Shown: piece by piece, positions 15,899 to 25,500 of the stretch
Position numbering within the stretch: position 1 is the stretch's first letter
Layout of the letters: each line of letters begins with the position of its first letter
Translations under genes and position numbers: made by a program
Origin: Pseudomonadota bacterium
GTDB taxonomy: Bacteria; Pseudomonadota; Gammaproteobacteria; Xanthomonadales; Ahniellaceae
Assembly (NCBI GenBank): GCA_022843465.1
Contig: JALHNO010000014.1
Coordinates: 62,001 to 126,000, forward strand
DNA length: 64,000 nucleotides
Reading direction: 5' to 3'
Notes under the pieces: generated by a model
Database searches by the model: none
The model's input: the letters and a program-made list of their open reading frames with translations, nothing else
What the model was told of the DNA's origin: nothing

Positions 15899-16510
15899 GT
15901 GTCGGGGAGTCTATACATCGTTGCAGCGCCCTCGGGTGCGGGGAAGTCGACCCTGGTCAACGCCCTGTTGAAGCGCGAGAGCGGCATCCGGTTGTCGGTG
16001 TCCTACACCTCGCGCGGGCCGCGACCGGGCGAGCAGGACGGCGTCCATTACCACTTCGTCAGCAGCGACACCTTCATGGAAATGGTCGAGCGCGGCGAGT
16101 TCTTCGAGTACGCCATCGTCCATGGTGATCTCAAGGGCACCGCGCGTTCGGCGGTGGAGCAGGAGTTGGCGCGTGGCATGGACGTATTGCTTGAAATCGA
16201 TTACCAGGGCGCCCGGCTGGTGCGGCACCTGATGCCCGAAGCGATCAGTGTGTTCATCCTGCCGCCATCGCGCGAGGAGCTTGAGCGTCGGCTGCGCAGT
16301 CGCGCGCAGGACAGCGAAGAGGTGATCCAGCGGCGTCTGGCCGGTTCGCGCGCCGAGATCAGCCACGCGCATGAGTTCGACTACATCCTGGTCAACGAAA
16401 ATTTTGATCGCGCGCTCGACGATCTGACCATGATCGTGCATGCCTCGCGCCTGCGTCAGCGCGTCCAGACCGAAAAGCTGAAATCCCTGGTCGACCGCCT
16501 GCTCGCGTGA
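15899..16510 (+). CDS. gmk: Guanylate kinase
   Basis: Gmk phosphorylates GMP or dGMP to the diphosphate. The 203-residue protein has the P-loop APSGAGKST near the N-terminus and the GMP-binding SVSYTSRGPRPGEQDG and EYAIVHGDLKG segments, then LEIDYQGARLV and the lid ILPPSREELERRLRSR. I placed the start at a GTG because AGGAGGGG lies at ideal distance and the protein then begins directly with the family's first strand. An upstream in-frame start inside yicC is possible. The context gmk-rpoZ-spoT links GTP supply with (p)ppGpp metabolism. Confidence 0.96.
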   Translation: MSGSLYIVAAPSGAGKSTLVNALLKRESGIRLSVSYTSRGPRPGEQDGVHYHFVSSDTFMEMVERGEFFEYAIVHGDLKGTARSAVEQELARGMDVLLEIDYQGARLVRHLMPEAISVFILPPSREELERRLRSRAQDSEEVIQRRLAGSRAEISHAHEFDYILVNENFDRALDDLTMIVHASRLRQRVQTEKLKSLVDRLLA

Positions 16511-16571
16511 ACTGCCGGCGGGGCAGGTCGGATCTCAGCAACCAGCTGCAAGTCCTTGATTCAAAGCAAAA

Positions 16572-16601
16572 TTGCGTCCAAGGGCGCGCGTCTGCTATCC
16601 T
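16572..16601 (+). promoter_or_regulatory. Possible sigma-70 promoter for rpoZ-spoT
   Basis: TTGCGT and TATCCT are separated by 18 bases in the 138-base gap between gmk and rpoZ, about 48 bases before the rpoZ ATG. Each hexamer matches four of six consensus positions, so this is a moderate candidate. Read-through from gmk is also possible. Confidence 0.4.
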
Positions 16602-16648
16602 GCACGACCAGCTAATCTGCTGATTTTCCACAAGATTCAGGAACTCCC

Positions 16649-16942
16649 ATGGCGCGCATTACCGTAGAAGACTGCCTCAAGGTGGTCGAGAACCGATTTG
16701 AACTGGTGTTGATGGCGACCAAGCGCGCACGTCAGCTCTCCAAGGGCGCGCCTTCCCTGGTCGATTCCGAGAACGACAAGCCGACCGTGACCGCCTTGCG
16801 CGAGATCGGCAGCGGTCAGATCACCCAGGAACTGCTGTCGCAGATTGATCGCCAGGAGCGCGAGCGCGCCGAACGCGAGGCACTCGAGTGGGCAGCCCAG
16901 GAAGTCGCCGACGACGACCTGTCCAAGGGCGACGATCTCTGA
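16649..16942 (+). CDS. rpoZ: RNA polymerase omega subunit
   Basis: Omega helps fold and assemble beta-prime and contributes to a ppGpp site on RNA polymerase. The 97-residue protein begins [20 protein letters not shown], followed by [14 protein letters not shown] and [13 protein letters not shown], the conserved omega core, and ends in an acidic tail. Length is typical. It is directly followed by spoT, the (p)ppGpp synthetase/hydrolase gene, in the widely conserved gmk-rpoZ-spoT order. Confidence 0.98.
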   Translation: MARITVEDCLKVVENRFELVLMATKRARQLSKGAPSLVDSENDKPTVTALREIGSGQITQELLSQIDRQERERAEREALEWAAQEVADDDLSKGDDL

Positions 16943-17002
16943 TGTGCCGCGCCTGCCGCTCCTGTGCCTGTGGTTCCGGTATCGCCTGATCCGGAGCCGA
17001 AG

Positions 17003-19165
17003 ATGGAAGCGGTGGCGACCTCTGTCGCGTTACCCGCATCCGGATATCCGGCAGAGTGGCATGCGCTTGATCTGAAACTCTCCGAGTATCTGCCGCTGGA
17101 AGCGCGGCAGATGGTTTTTCGTGCCTTCGAGTTGGGCGATCAAGCCCACCACGGCCAGACCCGCCGCAGTGGCGAGGCCTACATTACCCATCCGTTGTCG
17201 GTCGCCGGCATCCTGGCCGAGTTGCGCCTTGACGGCGAGGGCATCTGTGCGGCCATCCTGCACGATACCCTCGAGGACACCCAGGTCACCCGCGACCAGT
17301 TGGAGTCGTTGTTCAGTCCGGTAGTGGCCGATCTGGTCGATGGCGTCACCAAGCTCGACAAGGTCCAGTTCCAGACCCGCCAGGAAGCCAATGCGGAAAG
17401 CTTCCGCAAGATGGTCATGGCGATGTCGCGCGACCTGCGGGTGATCCTGATCAAGCTGGCCGACCGCCTGCACAATATGCGCACGATCGACTCGATGTCG
17501 GCCGATTCGCGGCGCCGGATTGCGCTCGAGACCCTCGACATCTATGCCCCGATCGCCCAGCGCCTGGGCATGAACCGGATCAAGGCGGAACTGCAGGATC
17601 TCGGGTTCGCCGCCCTGCATCCGATGCGCCACCGCGTCCTCGCCAAGCGCGTCGCAGCCAACTACGGAAGCCGGCAGGAGAGCGTCAATCGCCTGCACCA
17701 GCAGATCATTGCCAAACTCGAGCAGGAATCGATCAGTTGCCGCATCGTCAGCCGGATCAAGTCGCCCTACAGCATCTACGGCAAGATGCGCAGCGAGCAC
17801 AAGACCCTGGCCCAGGTAATGGATGTATTCGGTGTCCGCGTGGTGGTGAAGGAAACCATGCAGTGCTACATGGCCCTTGGCCTGGTGCACAGCCTGTACA
17901 AGCCACACGATGGGCGCTTCCGCGATTACATTGCGATCCCCAAGAACAACGGCTACCAAAGCCTGCATACCGTACTGTTCGGGCCGTCCAGTACGCCGGT
18001 CGAGGTGCAGATCCGCACCGAGGACATGGACCTGCTCGCAGAGCGCGGTATTGCCGCGCACTGGGCCTACAAATCGGATGCAACTTCCGGCAACGCGGCG
18101 CAGTCGCGCGCACGCGCCTGGGTCAGTGGTCTGGTCGATGCCAGCGGGCATAGCGGCTCGCCGCTGGAGTTCGTCGAGAGCGTCAAGGTCGACCTGTTTC
18201 CGGATGAGGTCTACCTGTTTTCGCCCAAGGGCGACATCCTGTCGCTGCCGCGCAACGCCACCGCGCTCGATTTCGCCTACGCCGTGCATACCCACGTCGG
18301 TGATCATGCGGTCGCGGCGCGTGTCGATCGCCGGCTGGTGCCGTTGCGGACCCGGCTGCTCAGTGGCCAGACGGTGGAGATCATCACGGCAGCGAGTGCC
18401 CAGCCGCAGATTGGTTGGCTCGATTTCGTCGTATCCAGTCGCGCCCGCACGGCCATCCGGCATTCGCTCAAGCAGATGCAGCATGAGGATGCCGTCGAGA
18501 TCGGGCACCGCCTGCTCGACCGCGCGCTCGAATCGATGGGCGCCTCGCTGGACAATCTGCCGGCCGGCGCGCTCGATGCCTTTCTGAGCGAGCAGCGTCT
18601 GCGTCGGCTTGAGGAATTGCTGGCCGAGATCGCGCTCGGCAATCGCATGCCCGAGCAGGTTGCGCGGGTGCTCTTGCACGACCAGTCGCGCCCGGAGTCC
18701 GACGCATCGCGACGGCCGCAGGAAAAGATCCTCGTATCGGGTGCCGAGCGCGGGGTGATCACCTTTGCCAATTGCTGCCATCCAGTGCCCGGCGACGATA
18801 TCTTCGGCTTTCTGTCGGCGGGCAAGGGAATTGTCGTCCACCAGCAGGAGTGTCCCAATGTACCGGAGCTGCGAAAGTCTCCGGAACGCTGCATCCAGAT
18901 CGCCTGGGACCGGCATATCAAGGGTGACTTCAAGGTTGCGCTGAAGGTGGTCGTCGACAACAAGCCCGGGGTGCTGGCAACCGTCGCGGCTGCGATTGCC
19001 GAGCGCGACTCCAACATCGATACCGTCGAGTACCAGGAGCGCGACATCAATACTGCGGCGATGCTGTTCGTCATCGAGGTCAAGAACCGCAAGCATCTGG
19101 CCGATGTCGTGCGCCGTGTACGGCGCGCGCCGGTGGTCCACGGAGTGAATCGCTTCATCGGGTGA
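17003..19165 (+). CDS. spoT: Bifunctional (p)ppGpp synthetase/hydrolase SpoT
   Basis: A 720-residue long RSH enzyme. The N-terminal HD domain has an intact hydrolase motif HDTLED (87-92). The synthetase domain contains [19 protein letters not shown] and the GTP-site region [23 protein letters not shown] domain ([13 protein letters not shown]), a helical region with the zinc-finger-like [11 protein letters not shown], and a C-terminal ACT domain follow. I chose the ATG preceded by GGAG; a GTG 13 codons upstream is the alternative. The hydrolase is expected to be active; synthetase strength cannot be judged here. It follows rpoZ and precedes ridA and recG. Confidence 0.95.
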   Translation: MEAVATSVALPASGYPAEWHALDLKLSEYLPLEARQMVFRAFELGDQAHHGQTRRSGEAYITHPLSVAGILAELRLDGEGICAAILHDTLEDTQVTRDQLESLFSPVVADLVDGVTKLDKVQFQTRQEANAESFRKMVMAMSRDLRVILIKLADRLHNMRTIDSMSADSRRRIALETLDIYAPIAQRLGMNRIKAELQDLGFAALHPMRHRVLAKRVAANYGSRQESVNRLHQQIIAKLEQESISCRIVSRIKSPYSIYGKMRSEHKTLAQVMDVFGVRVVVKETMQCYMALGLVHSLYKPHDGRFRDYIAIPKNNGYQSLHTVLFGPSSTPVEVQIRTEDMDLLAERGIAAHWAYKSDATSGNAAQSRARAWVSGLVDASGHSGSPLEFVESVKVDLFPDEVYLFSPKGDILSLPRNATALDFAYAVHTHVGDHAVAARVDRRLVPLRTRLLSGQTVEIITAASAQPQIGWLDFVVSSRARTAIRHSLKQMQHEDAVEIGHRLLDRALESMGASLDNLPAGALDAFLSEQRLRRLEELLAEIALGNRMPEQVARVLLHDQSRPESDASRRPQEKILVSGAERGVITFANCCHPVPGDDIFGFLSAGKGIVVHQQECPNVPELRKSPERCIQIAWDRHIKGDFKVALKVVVDNKPGVLATVAAAIAERDSNIDTVEYQERDINTAAMLFVIEVKNRKHLADVVRRVRRAPVVHGVNRFIG

Positions 19166-19232
19166 GCGGTCTTGTCGCCGGGGCACGCTGGCAGCACAAT
19201 GCGGACTCAGCCACTTCGGAATGGATCCTGCC

Positions 19233-19616
19233 ATGTCGCGAACGGTCATTCATACCACCCTGGCCCCAGCCGCCATCGGTCCCTACTCGCAGGCCGTGCG
19301 CTGCGGCGCCACTGTTTATCTGTCCGGTCAGATTCCGCTCGATCCGGTCACCGGAAAGCTGGTTGAGGGCGCCTTCGACGTGCAGGTAAAGCGCGTATTC
19401 GACAATCTGCGCGCGGTCTGCCAGGCGGCGGGTGGCGATCTGCGTGATATCGCCAAGCTCAATATCTATCTGCTTGATCTCGGCCAGTTTGCCGAGGTCA
19501 ACCGGATCATGGTCGAGTACTTCCGGGAGCCCTATCCGGCCCGTGCTGCCGTCGGCGTAGCGGCCTTGCCGCGTGCTGCCGTAGTCGAGATGGATGCGGT
19601 GATGGTGCTCGACTGA
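19233..19616 (+). CDS. ridA: RidA-type enamine/imine deaminase
   Basis: RidA hydrolyses reactive enamines and imines such as 2-aminoacrylate to keto acids. The 127-residue protein matches the family: [12 protein letters not shown] at the N-terminus, [16 protein letters not shown], and the active-site arginine in [13 protein letters not shown] followed by VEMDAVMV. The catalytic Arg is retained, placing it in the active Rid subgroup. An in-frame ATG four codons upstream is an alternative start. It occupies the spoT-ridA-recG position conserved in many gammaproteobacteria. Confidence 0.93.
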   Translation: MSRTVIHTTLAPAAIGPYSQAVRCGATVYLSGQIPLDPVTGKLVEGAFDVQVKRVFDNLRAVCQAAGGDLRDIAKLNIYLLDLGQFAEVNRIMVEYFREPYPARAAVGVAALPRAAVVEMDAVMVLD

Positions 19617-19716
19617 GCCTGATCGTTGCTGACAGTGGCCGGGCTGAAGGGCATCCGGTCAATGCCCAGATGCCGTCCGCCGCGCAGGCGCTGCGCAGCG
19701 GTTCCGAGGGCAGCTC

Positions 19717-21840
19717 ATGAGCGGGTCGCGCAGGCTTCCTCCGGTTCCCGAGTCTGCGGTCGCAACGGCTGCGGTTGACGTCGGTACGCAGCCCGTCGAT
19801 GTGTTGCGCGGAGTCGGTCCGGCCAACGTCGAGGCGCTCGCCCGGCTCGGTATCCGGGTGCTGCAGGACCTCTGGTTTCATCTGCCGCTGCGCTACGAAG
19901 ATCGCACCCGGATCACCCGCATCCGCGATCTCGAGCCGGGTCGCGACGCCCTGGTCGAAGGCATCGTCAGTGGTGTGGAGCGCAGTTTCCGATTCCGGCC
20001 ATTGTTGCGTGTTGCGATCGACGACGAGTCGGGCGCCACGCTCACCCTGCGGTTCTTTCATTTCAGGTCCCAGCAGGTCGACGCGTTCGAACCGGGTGCG
20101 CGCTTCCGTGTCTTTGGCGAAGTGCGTCATGGTGCCCAGGGTCTGGAAATCATCCACCCCGAGTACAAGCGACTGGCCTTCGACGCGCCGCTCGATGCCG
20201 CCCTGACTCCGGTCTATCCGCTGACCGAGGGGCTCGGTCAGAAATCCCTGCTGCGTCTGGTCCGCGATGCCCTGCGCATGATGCCCGCGAGCGAGGCCTT
20301 CGACGTGTTGCCGGAATCCCTGCGCAGGCGTCTGCAACTGGGCGATCTGCGTTCCGCGTTGTGGAAGGTGCATGCGCCTGCCGCCGATGACGACGTCGCG
20401 GCCCTGCTCGCCGGTAGCCATCCCGCGCAACGCAGGCTGGCGGTGGACGAATTGCTGGCGCATCAACTCAGCATGCGGCGCGTGCGGCGTACGCTGCGAG
20501 GCCAACCGGCAGCGGTGTTGACGGGCGCGAGTTCGCGCCGGGATCGTCTGCTGCAGTCCCTGCCGTTCGCGCTGACCGGCGCGCAATCTCGTGTGCTCGG
20601 CGAAATCGATCAGGACCTGGTCAGTGGCGTGCCAATGCTGCGCCTGGTCCAGGGGGATGTCGGTTCGGGCAAGACCATCGTGGCGGTATTGGCGGCCCTG
20701 TCCGCCGTCGACGCCGGTTGCCAGGCCGCGGTGATGGCACCCACGGAGATTCTCGCCGAGCAGCATCTGAGAATTTTCAGCCAGTGGCTGGCACCGCTGG
20801 GCGTGCGTGTGGTCTGGCTGGCGGGCAAGGTGCAGGGCAAGGCACGCAATACGGCGCTGCAGGAAATCGCCGGAGATGCCGAGGTCGTTGTCGGCACCCA
20901 TGCGCTGATGCAGGACGGGGTCAATTTTCGTCGGCTGAGCCTGGTCGTGATCGACGAGCAGCACCGCTTTGGCGTGCATCAGCGTCTGGCGCTGCGCGAA
21001 AAAGGCATCGATGGCAGCACGGTGCCGCACCAGCTGGTGATGACCGCCACACCCATTCCGCGCACGCTGGCGATGGCGGCCTACGCCGATCTGGATACCT
21101 CGCTGATCGACGAACTGCCGCCAGGGCGCCAGCCGGTGCAGACGGTGGCGCTGCGCGCATCGCGACGCGATGAGGTGATCGAGCGTATCCGGATCGCCTG
21201 CAGCGAGGGGCGTCAGGCCTATTGGGTGTGTCCGCTGATCGAGGAATCCGACCAGTTGGAGGCGCAGGCCGCCGAGGCGACCTTCGATCACTTGCGCGCC
21301 GTGCTGGGCGGCATCCGAGTCGGTCTGATCCACGGTCGTCTGCGTCCGAAAGACAAGCAACGCGTGATGGATGAATTCAAGAACGGTGCGCTCGATCTGC
21401 TGGTCGCCACCACGGTCATCGAGGTCGGTGTCGATGTTCCGAATGCCAGCCTGATGGTGATCGAGAATGCCGAACGCATGGGCCTCGCCCAGCTGCATCA
21501 GTTGCGTGGCCGCGTCGGTCGCGGCAGTGCCCAGTCCAGCTGTGTACTGCTGTATCAGTCGATGTCGGATCTGGCGCGCGAACGCATCCGGGTGATGCGC
21601 GAAACCAATGACGGCTTCCGCATTGCCGAGAAGGACCTCGAATTGCGCGGTCCCGGCGAAATGCTCGGCACCCGCCAGACCGGTCTGATCGGATTCCGGG
21701 TTGCCGACCTCGCCCGTCATGGCCACGAACTGCCAGCGGTACGCGATGCCGCGGAATGGCTGCTCGAACATGCCCCGACGGCAGCGGATGTGCTGATCGC
21801 GCGCTGGATCGGCGCTGGGGTCCGCTTTGCCGAGGCCTGA
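19717..21840 (+). CDS. recG: ATP-dependent DNA helicase RecG
   Basis: RecG remodels stalled replication forks and branch-migrates recombination intermediates. The 707-residue protein has the N-terminal wedge/OB domain (LWFHLPLRYEDRTRITRI), a Walker A motif GDVGSGKTIVA, the DEQHRFG box, MTATPIPRTLAM, and in the second RecA lobe VATTVIEVGVDVPNAS and QLRGRVGRG. It ends with the typical RecG C-terminus. Length is close to E. coli RecG. It is last in the gmk-rpoZ-spoT-ridA-recG run, 101 bases after ridA. Confidence 0.97.
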   Translation: MSGSRRLPPVPESAVATAAVDVGTQPVDVLRGVGPANVEALARLGIRVLQDLWFHLPLRYEDRTRITRIRDLEPGRDALVEGIVSGVERSFRFRPLLRVAIDDESGATLTLRFFHFRSQQVDAFEPGARFRVFGEVRHGAQGLEIIHPEYKRLAFDAPLDAALTPVYPLTEGLGQKSLLRLVRDALRMMPASEAFDVLPESLRRRLQLGDLRSALWKVHAPAADDDVAALLAGSHPAQRRLAVDELLAHQLSMRRVRRTLRGQPAAVLTGASSRRDRLLQSLPFALTGAQSRVLGEIDQDLVSGVPMLRLVQGDVGSGKTIVAVLAALSAVDAGCQAAVMAPTEILAEQHLRIFSQWLAPLGVRVVWLAGKVQGKARNTALQEIAGDAEVVVGTHALMQDGVNFRRLSLVVIDEQHRFGVHQRLALREKGIDGSTVPHQLVMTATPIPRTLAMAAYADLDTSLIDELPPGRQPVQTVALRASRRDEVIERIRIACSEGRQAYWVCPLIEESDQLEAQAAEATFDHLRAVLGGIRVGLIHGRLRPKDKQRVMDEFKNGALDLLVATTVIEVGVDVPNASLMVIENAERMGLAQLHQLRGRVGRGSAQSSCVLLYQSMSDLARERIRVMRETNDGFRIAEKDLELRGPGEMLGTRQTGLIGFRVADLARHGHELPAVRDAAEWLLEHAPTAADVLIARWIGAGVRFAEA

Positions 21841-21920
21841 TCGCGTAGGTCGCTCGGGTCAAGACTTGGCGGGGTTTTGCCGCAGCGGTTATTGTTGCCG
21901 ATTCGACCGAGCGCCCGAAC

Positions 21921-22877
21921 ATGAGCAAAGTCCTGCCCCTGCTGATCGATACCGATCCCGGTGTCGACGATGCACTTGCGATCCTGATGGCGCATGCCCA
22001 GCCCAATGTTCGCGTACTCGCGTTGACGATTGCGGCGGGCAATGTCGGGCTTCGTCATACCGTCCGCAATGCGCTCAAGTTGCTCGAAGTCATTGGCGCC
22101 GACACGCCGGTGTTCGCTGGCGCAGCGGTGCCGCTGGTGCGGCCTGCCGACGACGCGGCCTTCGTCCATGGCCAGGACGGCTTTGGCGATATCGGCTATC
22201 TGGAGCCGACGCGCAGCGTCGAGCCCGAGCACGCGGCATCGGCGATGATCCGTCTGAGCCATCAGCATGCCGGCGAAGTCGTTTTCGTGATGCTCGGCCC
22301 GCTGACCAACCTGGCCATCGCGCTCAGTCTTGATCCCAGTCTGCCCGAGCGGGTAAGGCGCCTGGTGATCATGGGTGGCGCAGTGACCGGGCGCGGCAAC
22401 GTCGCCCGCATTCCCGTCGAGTTCAACACCGGCTTTGACCCCGAGGCTGCCCACATCGTCATGTCGCGCTGGCCACAATTCGATCTGGTCGACTGGGAGG
22501 CGACCCTGGCGCATTCGATCCCGGTCGCTGATTCCGACCCCTGGATGCAGTTCGATAGCGTCGCTGCGCATTTCTATCGGGCGATTTCGCGCAAGACCCG
22601 GGACTGGATGCGGCGTACCCGCGACGCCGACCGCTGGGCGGCAGCCGATGCGTTGGCGATGGCTGCGGTGCTGGCGCCCGACGCGGTGCAGGAATGGGCA
22701 GAACGACCGCTTTCGATCGAGCTGGATGGCGCGCTGACCCGTGGGACGACCGTGGTGGACTGGTGGCAGCGCAGTGGCGCGCCGGCACAGGCGCGGATCA
22801 TGATGCGCTTCGATCCGGCGCGCTTTGCCGACCTGATCAAATCCGGGCTCGGTCTGCCCCGGGACGCCAGCGGCTAG
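21921..22877 (+). CDS. Inosine/uridine-preferring nucleoside hydrolase
   Basis: A 318-residue nucleoside N-ribohydrolase that splits nucleosides into base and ribose. The calcium-binding cluster DTDPGVDDALAI (from residue 10) is complete. MLGPLTNLAIAL and VIMGGAVTGRGN follow, then a family segment reading EFNTGFDPEAAHIV and a late DALAMAAVL holding the final Asp. Substrate preference cannot be told from sequence alone. It is a single gene between recG and rpmE2, with no transporter beside it, suggesting intracellular salvage. Confidence 0.92.
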   Translation: MSKVLPLLIDTDPGVDDALAILMAHAQPNVRVLALTIAAGNVGLRHTVRNALKLLEVIGADTPVFAGAAVPLVRPADDAAFVHGQDGFGDIGYLEPTRSVEPEHAASAMIRLSHQHAGEVVFVMLGPLTNLAIALSLDPSLPERVRRLVIMGGAVTGRGNVARIPVEFNTGFDPEAAHIVMSRWPQFDLVDWEATLAHSIPVADSDPWMQFDSVAAHFYRAISRKTRDWMRRTRDADRWAAADALAMAAVLAPDAVQEWAERPLSIELDGALTRGTTVVDWWQRSGAPAQARIMMRFDPARFADLIKSGLGLPRDASG

Positions 22878-22946
22878 CCGGTCGGACTTGCCAGCGCGGC
22901 CAAGGTATGGCTAAAATGCCGCCCTTTTATCGGCCGGACCCTCGCC

Positions 22947-23189
22947 ATGAAGACCAATATTCATCCGAAGAACCATGACGTGGTGTTCCACGACATCTCC
23001 TGTGATTTCAAGTTCCTGACGCGCTCGACGATGACCAGCAAGGAAACGGTCAAGTGGGAAGACGGCAAGGAATACCCGGTAATCAAGGTGGAAACCTCGA
23101 GCCAGTCGCACCCGTTCTTCACCGGCAAGCACAAGGTCATGGACGTTGGCGGTCGCGTCGACAAGTTCCGCAAGCGCTACGCCAAGTAA
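22947..23189 (+). CDS. rpmE2: 50S ribosomal protein L31 type B
   Basis: An 80-residue L31. It begins [16 protein letters not shown] and has the HPFFTGKHK and [13 protein letters not shown] segments typical of the type B form. The CxxC zinc ribbon of type A L31 is absent: only one Cys is present (DISCDFKF). Type B paralogues replace the zinc form during zinc shortage in many bacteria. No Zur-like site is obvious upstream. It may be the only L31 or a paralogue; the window cannot tell. A good terminator follows. Confidence 0.96.
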   Translation: MKTNIHPKNHDVVFHDISCDFKFLTRSTMTSKETVKWEDGKEYPVIKVETSSQSHPFFTGKHKVMDVGGRVDKFRKRYAK

Positions 23190-23234
23190 TCACTCCGCCG
23201 TTCCGGCTGCCTTGCGGTGGCCGGCATAGAACAG

Positions 23235-23268
23235 CGCCGCTCCCGAGCAAGAAGGGGCGGCGTTTTTC
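23235..23268 (+). terminator. Rho-independent terminator after rpmE2
   Basis: CGCCGCTCC pairs with GGGGCGGCG (one G-T pair) across a short loop and is followed directly by TTTTT. It lies about 45 bases after the L31 stop. The following 200 bases up to gltA contain a short ACCGG/CCGGT hairpin and a lone GATAAT box but no convincing gene. Confidence 0.85.
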
Positions 23269-23474
23269 GTTTCCGCTGTCGAGCTCCGCAGCTGTGAAAC
23301 AAGGTGGCGGCGGCGGTCTCCTGCAATTTGATGGGCCGCAGGATGAACCGCAGCGCCTGCCCCATGCGATAATTGTGCAGTGCACCGCACCGGCAAGGAG
23401 CCGGTAGGGCCGCCCACTCAGCGCAGGCGACCGGGGCCAAGTCTGGTCCGAATGCCCCAATCAGGAGAAGGCCA

Positions 23475-24764
23475 GTGTCCTCGAACGTGATTCTGACCAG
23501 CAGCGATAGTGACAAGACCGCGACCTTGCCGGTGCTTTCCGGTTCGGTCGGGCCGTCGGCCATCGATATCGGCAAGCTGCATAAAGAAACGGGAATGTTT
23601 ACCTACGATCCCGGCTTCATGTCGACCGCAAGTTGCCGCAGCGCGATCACCTATATTGATGGCGATGCGGGCGTATTGCTGTACCGCGGTTACCCGATCG
23701 AGCAGCTCGCCAAGCATTCCAGCTTTCTGGAGACCTCGTACCTGCTGATCAACGGCGAGTTGCCGACGACGGACGAGTTTCGCAGCTTCGAACACGATGT
23801 TACCCATCACTCGATGATGCATGAGTCGCTGAAAACCTTTCTGCATGGCTTCCATTACGACGCGCATCCGATGGCCATGCTTTGCGGCACGATTGGTTCG
23901 CTGGCGGCGTTCTATCACGACACGCTGGATATCGAAGATCCGGCACAGCGCAAGCTGGCGGCGATCCGTCTGATCGCCAAGATCCCGACCATCGCAGCCG
24001 CCTGCTATCGCTACACCATCGGCTGGCCGATCCGCTATCCGCGCAACAACCTCGAGTACTGCACACGCTTCCTGCACATGATGTTCGAAGTCCCGTCGGA
24101 GCCGCTTGATCTGCCCGAGGTGGCGGCAAAGGCGCTCGACCTGCTGTTCATCCTGCATGCCGACCATGAGCAGAATGCATCGACCTCGACGGTACGCATG
24201 GTCGGTTCGACGGGTGCCAATCCCTACGCCTGCGTGGCGGCCGGCATTGCCGCGCTGTGGGGGCCGGCGCATGGCGGCGCCAACGAGGCGGTGCTGAAGA
24301 TGCTGGCCGAAATCGGCACGCCGGATCAGGTCGGCAAGGCCATCGAGCGTGCCAAGGACAAGAATTCCGGTTTCCGGCTGATGGGCTTCGGGCACCGCGT
24401 CTACAAGAACTTCGATCCGCGCGCGACCATCATCCGGGAGATGTGCCACAAGGTGCTCAATGCACTTGGCGTCCAGGACCCGCTGCTGGATGTCGCGATG
24501 AAACTTGAGGAAGCTGCGCTCAAGGATCCATATTTCATCGAACGCAAGCTCTACCCGAATGTGGATTTCTACTCTGGCCTGATCTACAAGGCGTTGAAGA
24601 TTCCTACCGAAATGTTCACCGTGATGTTTGCGATCGCGCGGACGTCCGGTTGGGTCGCGCACTGGCTCGAACAGAACACCACGCCAGACGCCAAGATCGG
24701 TCGCCCGCGGCAGATCTACACCGGTGCGCCGAGTCGCGACTACCGCCCCATCAGCGGGCGCTGA
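23475..24764 (+). CDS. gltA: Citrate synthase (type II)
   Basis: GltA condenses oxaloacetate and acetyl-CoA, the first step of the TCA cycle. The 429-residue length and N-terminal extension match the hexameric, NADH-regulated proteobacterial form. Catalytic regions are intact: [33 protein letters not shown] (catalytic His), [14 protein letters not shown] (His) and YPNVDFYSG (Asp). The start is a GTG with GGAG eight bases upstream; earlier in-frame codons have no family similarity. It is monocistronic and convergent with the gene pair from the minus strand. Confidence 0.96.
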   Translation: MSSNVILTSSDSDKTATLPVLSGSVGPSAIDIGKLHKETGMFTYDPGFMSTASCRSAITYIDGDAGVLLYRGYPIEQLAKHSSFLETSYLLINGELPTTDEFRSFEHDVTHHSMMHESLKTFLHGFHYDAHPMAMLCGTIGSLAAFYHDTLDIEDPAQRKLAAIRLIAKIPTIAAACYRYTIGWPIRYPRNNLEYCTRFLHMMFEVPSEPLDLPEVAAKALDLLFILHADHEQNASTSTVRMVGSTGANPYACVAAGIAALWGPAHGGANEAVLKMLAEIGTPDQVGKAIERAKDKNSGFRLMGFGHRVYKNFDPRATIIREMCHKVLNALGVQDPLLDVAMKLEEAALKDPYFIERKLYPNVDFYSGLIYKALKIPTEMFTVMFAIARTSGWVAHWLEQNTTPDAKIGRPRQIYTGAPSRDYRPISGR

Positions 24765-24778
24765 AACAGCATGCTGGC

Positions 24779-24809
24779 GCGTGCCTGCATCCAACCGGAT
24801 GCGGCACGC
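24779..24809. terminator. Bidirectional hairpin between convergent genes
   Basis: GCGTGCC-T-GCATCC pairs with GGATGC-GGCACGC around an AACC loop, a 13-base stem with a single bulged T. It sits in the 70-base gap between the convergent gltA and the minus-strand unknown gene. No long U-tract follows on either strand, so termination efficiency is uncertain. Confidence 0.55.
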
Positions 24810-24834
24810 GAAGGTTCATCAAGTCAAGGGTCCT

Positions 24835-25500
24835 TCAAGACTCATGCGCCGCGTCCTCCGCCAGCAGTCGTAAAACATGCTCGAGCCCCGCGCGCTGCAT
24901 CGGTTTCTCGGTGATCCGGTCGAGCGGCGCCTGCCGGACCGCGTCGAGATCGAACAGGCTCACATCGAAGGCGATGTCGTCGGCGACCAGCCTGAGCACT
25001 GGCACGCTGGCGTCGCGTTCGGCATCGAGCCGGATTCGGCGTTCATCGGCTTCGAACGGGATGCGCCGGTCCAGCAGCCAGTTTTCGACGTCACTGCGAT
25101 GGCGGCAGAACAGGTGCAGACACACGGCCGAGTGCTGATCGGCGGAACCATCGAGCACGGCGCCCACCAGGCGCGGTTCGAACGCGGCGAAGAAGCGCAT
25201 GGCCTCGACGGCTGCGAGGCGACGCTCGCGCAGCCAGCGCGGTTGTTCGAGACTCTGGAAGAGCGACTGGTGCTGACGCAGTGCGCTATCGATTTCGCGA
25301 TTGGAAGGCAGCGCGAAATCATCCTGGATGCCCAGTCGCTCGGCCGCCTTGCGTTTGGCCAGTCCGAAATCGCGTATACCCTGTTCGCTGATGATCCGTG
25401 CCGCCTCCACAGCCAACTGCTGGCGCAGGCCAGTCTGCCGGCGCGCCGACGAGGTGGTGCGGCGTCGGTCAGAAGAGGTCAAGGGCCTGCTGCTCGGCAT
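24835..25500 (-). CDS. Conserved unknown protein overlapping the PBP1A gene
   Basis: A 221-residue protein starting at an ATG inside the 3' end of mrcA (32-base overlap in another frame). The first about 30 residues are Arg/Ser-rich. The conserved core starts at RQQLAVEAARIISEQGIRDF and continues with LAKRKAAERLGI, a run reminiscent of proteins found beside tRNA or peptidoglycan genes in Xanthomonadales and sometimes labelled nucleotidyltransferase. I see no nucleotidyltransferase GS...DxD motif. Later segments ADQHSAVCLHLFC and WLLDRRIPFEADERRIR look conserved. Its function is unknown. A later non-ATG start just after mrcA is possible. Confidence 0.75.
   Translation of the reverse strand: MPSSRPLTSSDRRRTTSSARRQTGLRQQLAVEAARIISEQGIRDFGLAKRKAAERLGIQDDFALPSNREIDSALRQHQSLFQSLEQPRWLRERRLAAVEAMRFFAAFEPRLVGAVLDGSADQHSAVCLHLFCRHRSDVENWLLDRRIPFEADERRIRLDAERDASVPVLRLVADDIAFDVSLFDLDAVRQAPLDRITEKPMQRAGLEHVLRLLAEDAAHES

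Noticed and set aside
17030-19249. A 739-codon open frame on the minus strand opposite spoT
   Set aside because: It mirrors spoT almost exactly, its product is compositionally odd with no recognisable domain, and GC-rich codon bias readily opens antisense frames. The same holds for the long minus frame opposite recG (19507-21771).
23345-23373. Possible gltA promoter ending in GATAAT
   Set aside because: The -10 box is reasonable, but the -35 position (GAACCG) does not resemble the consensus.
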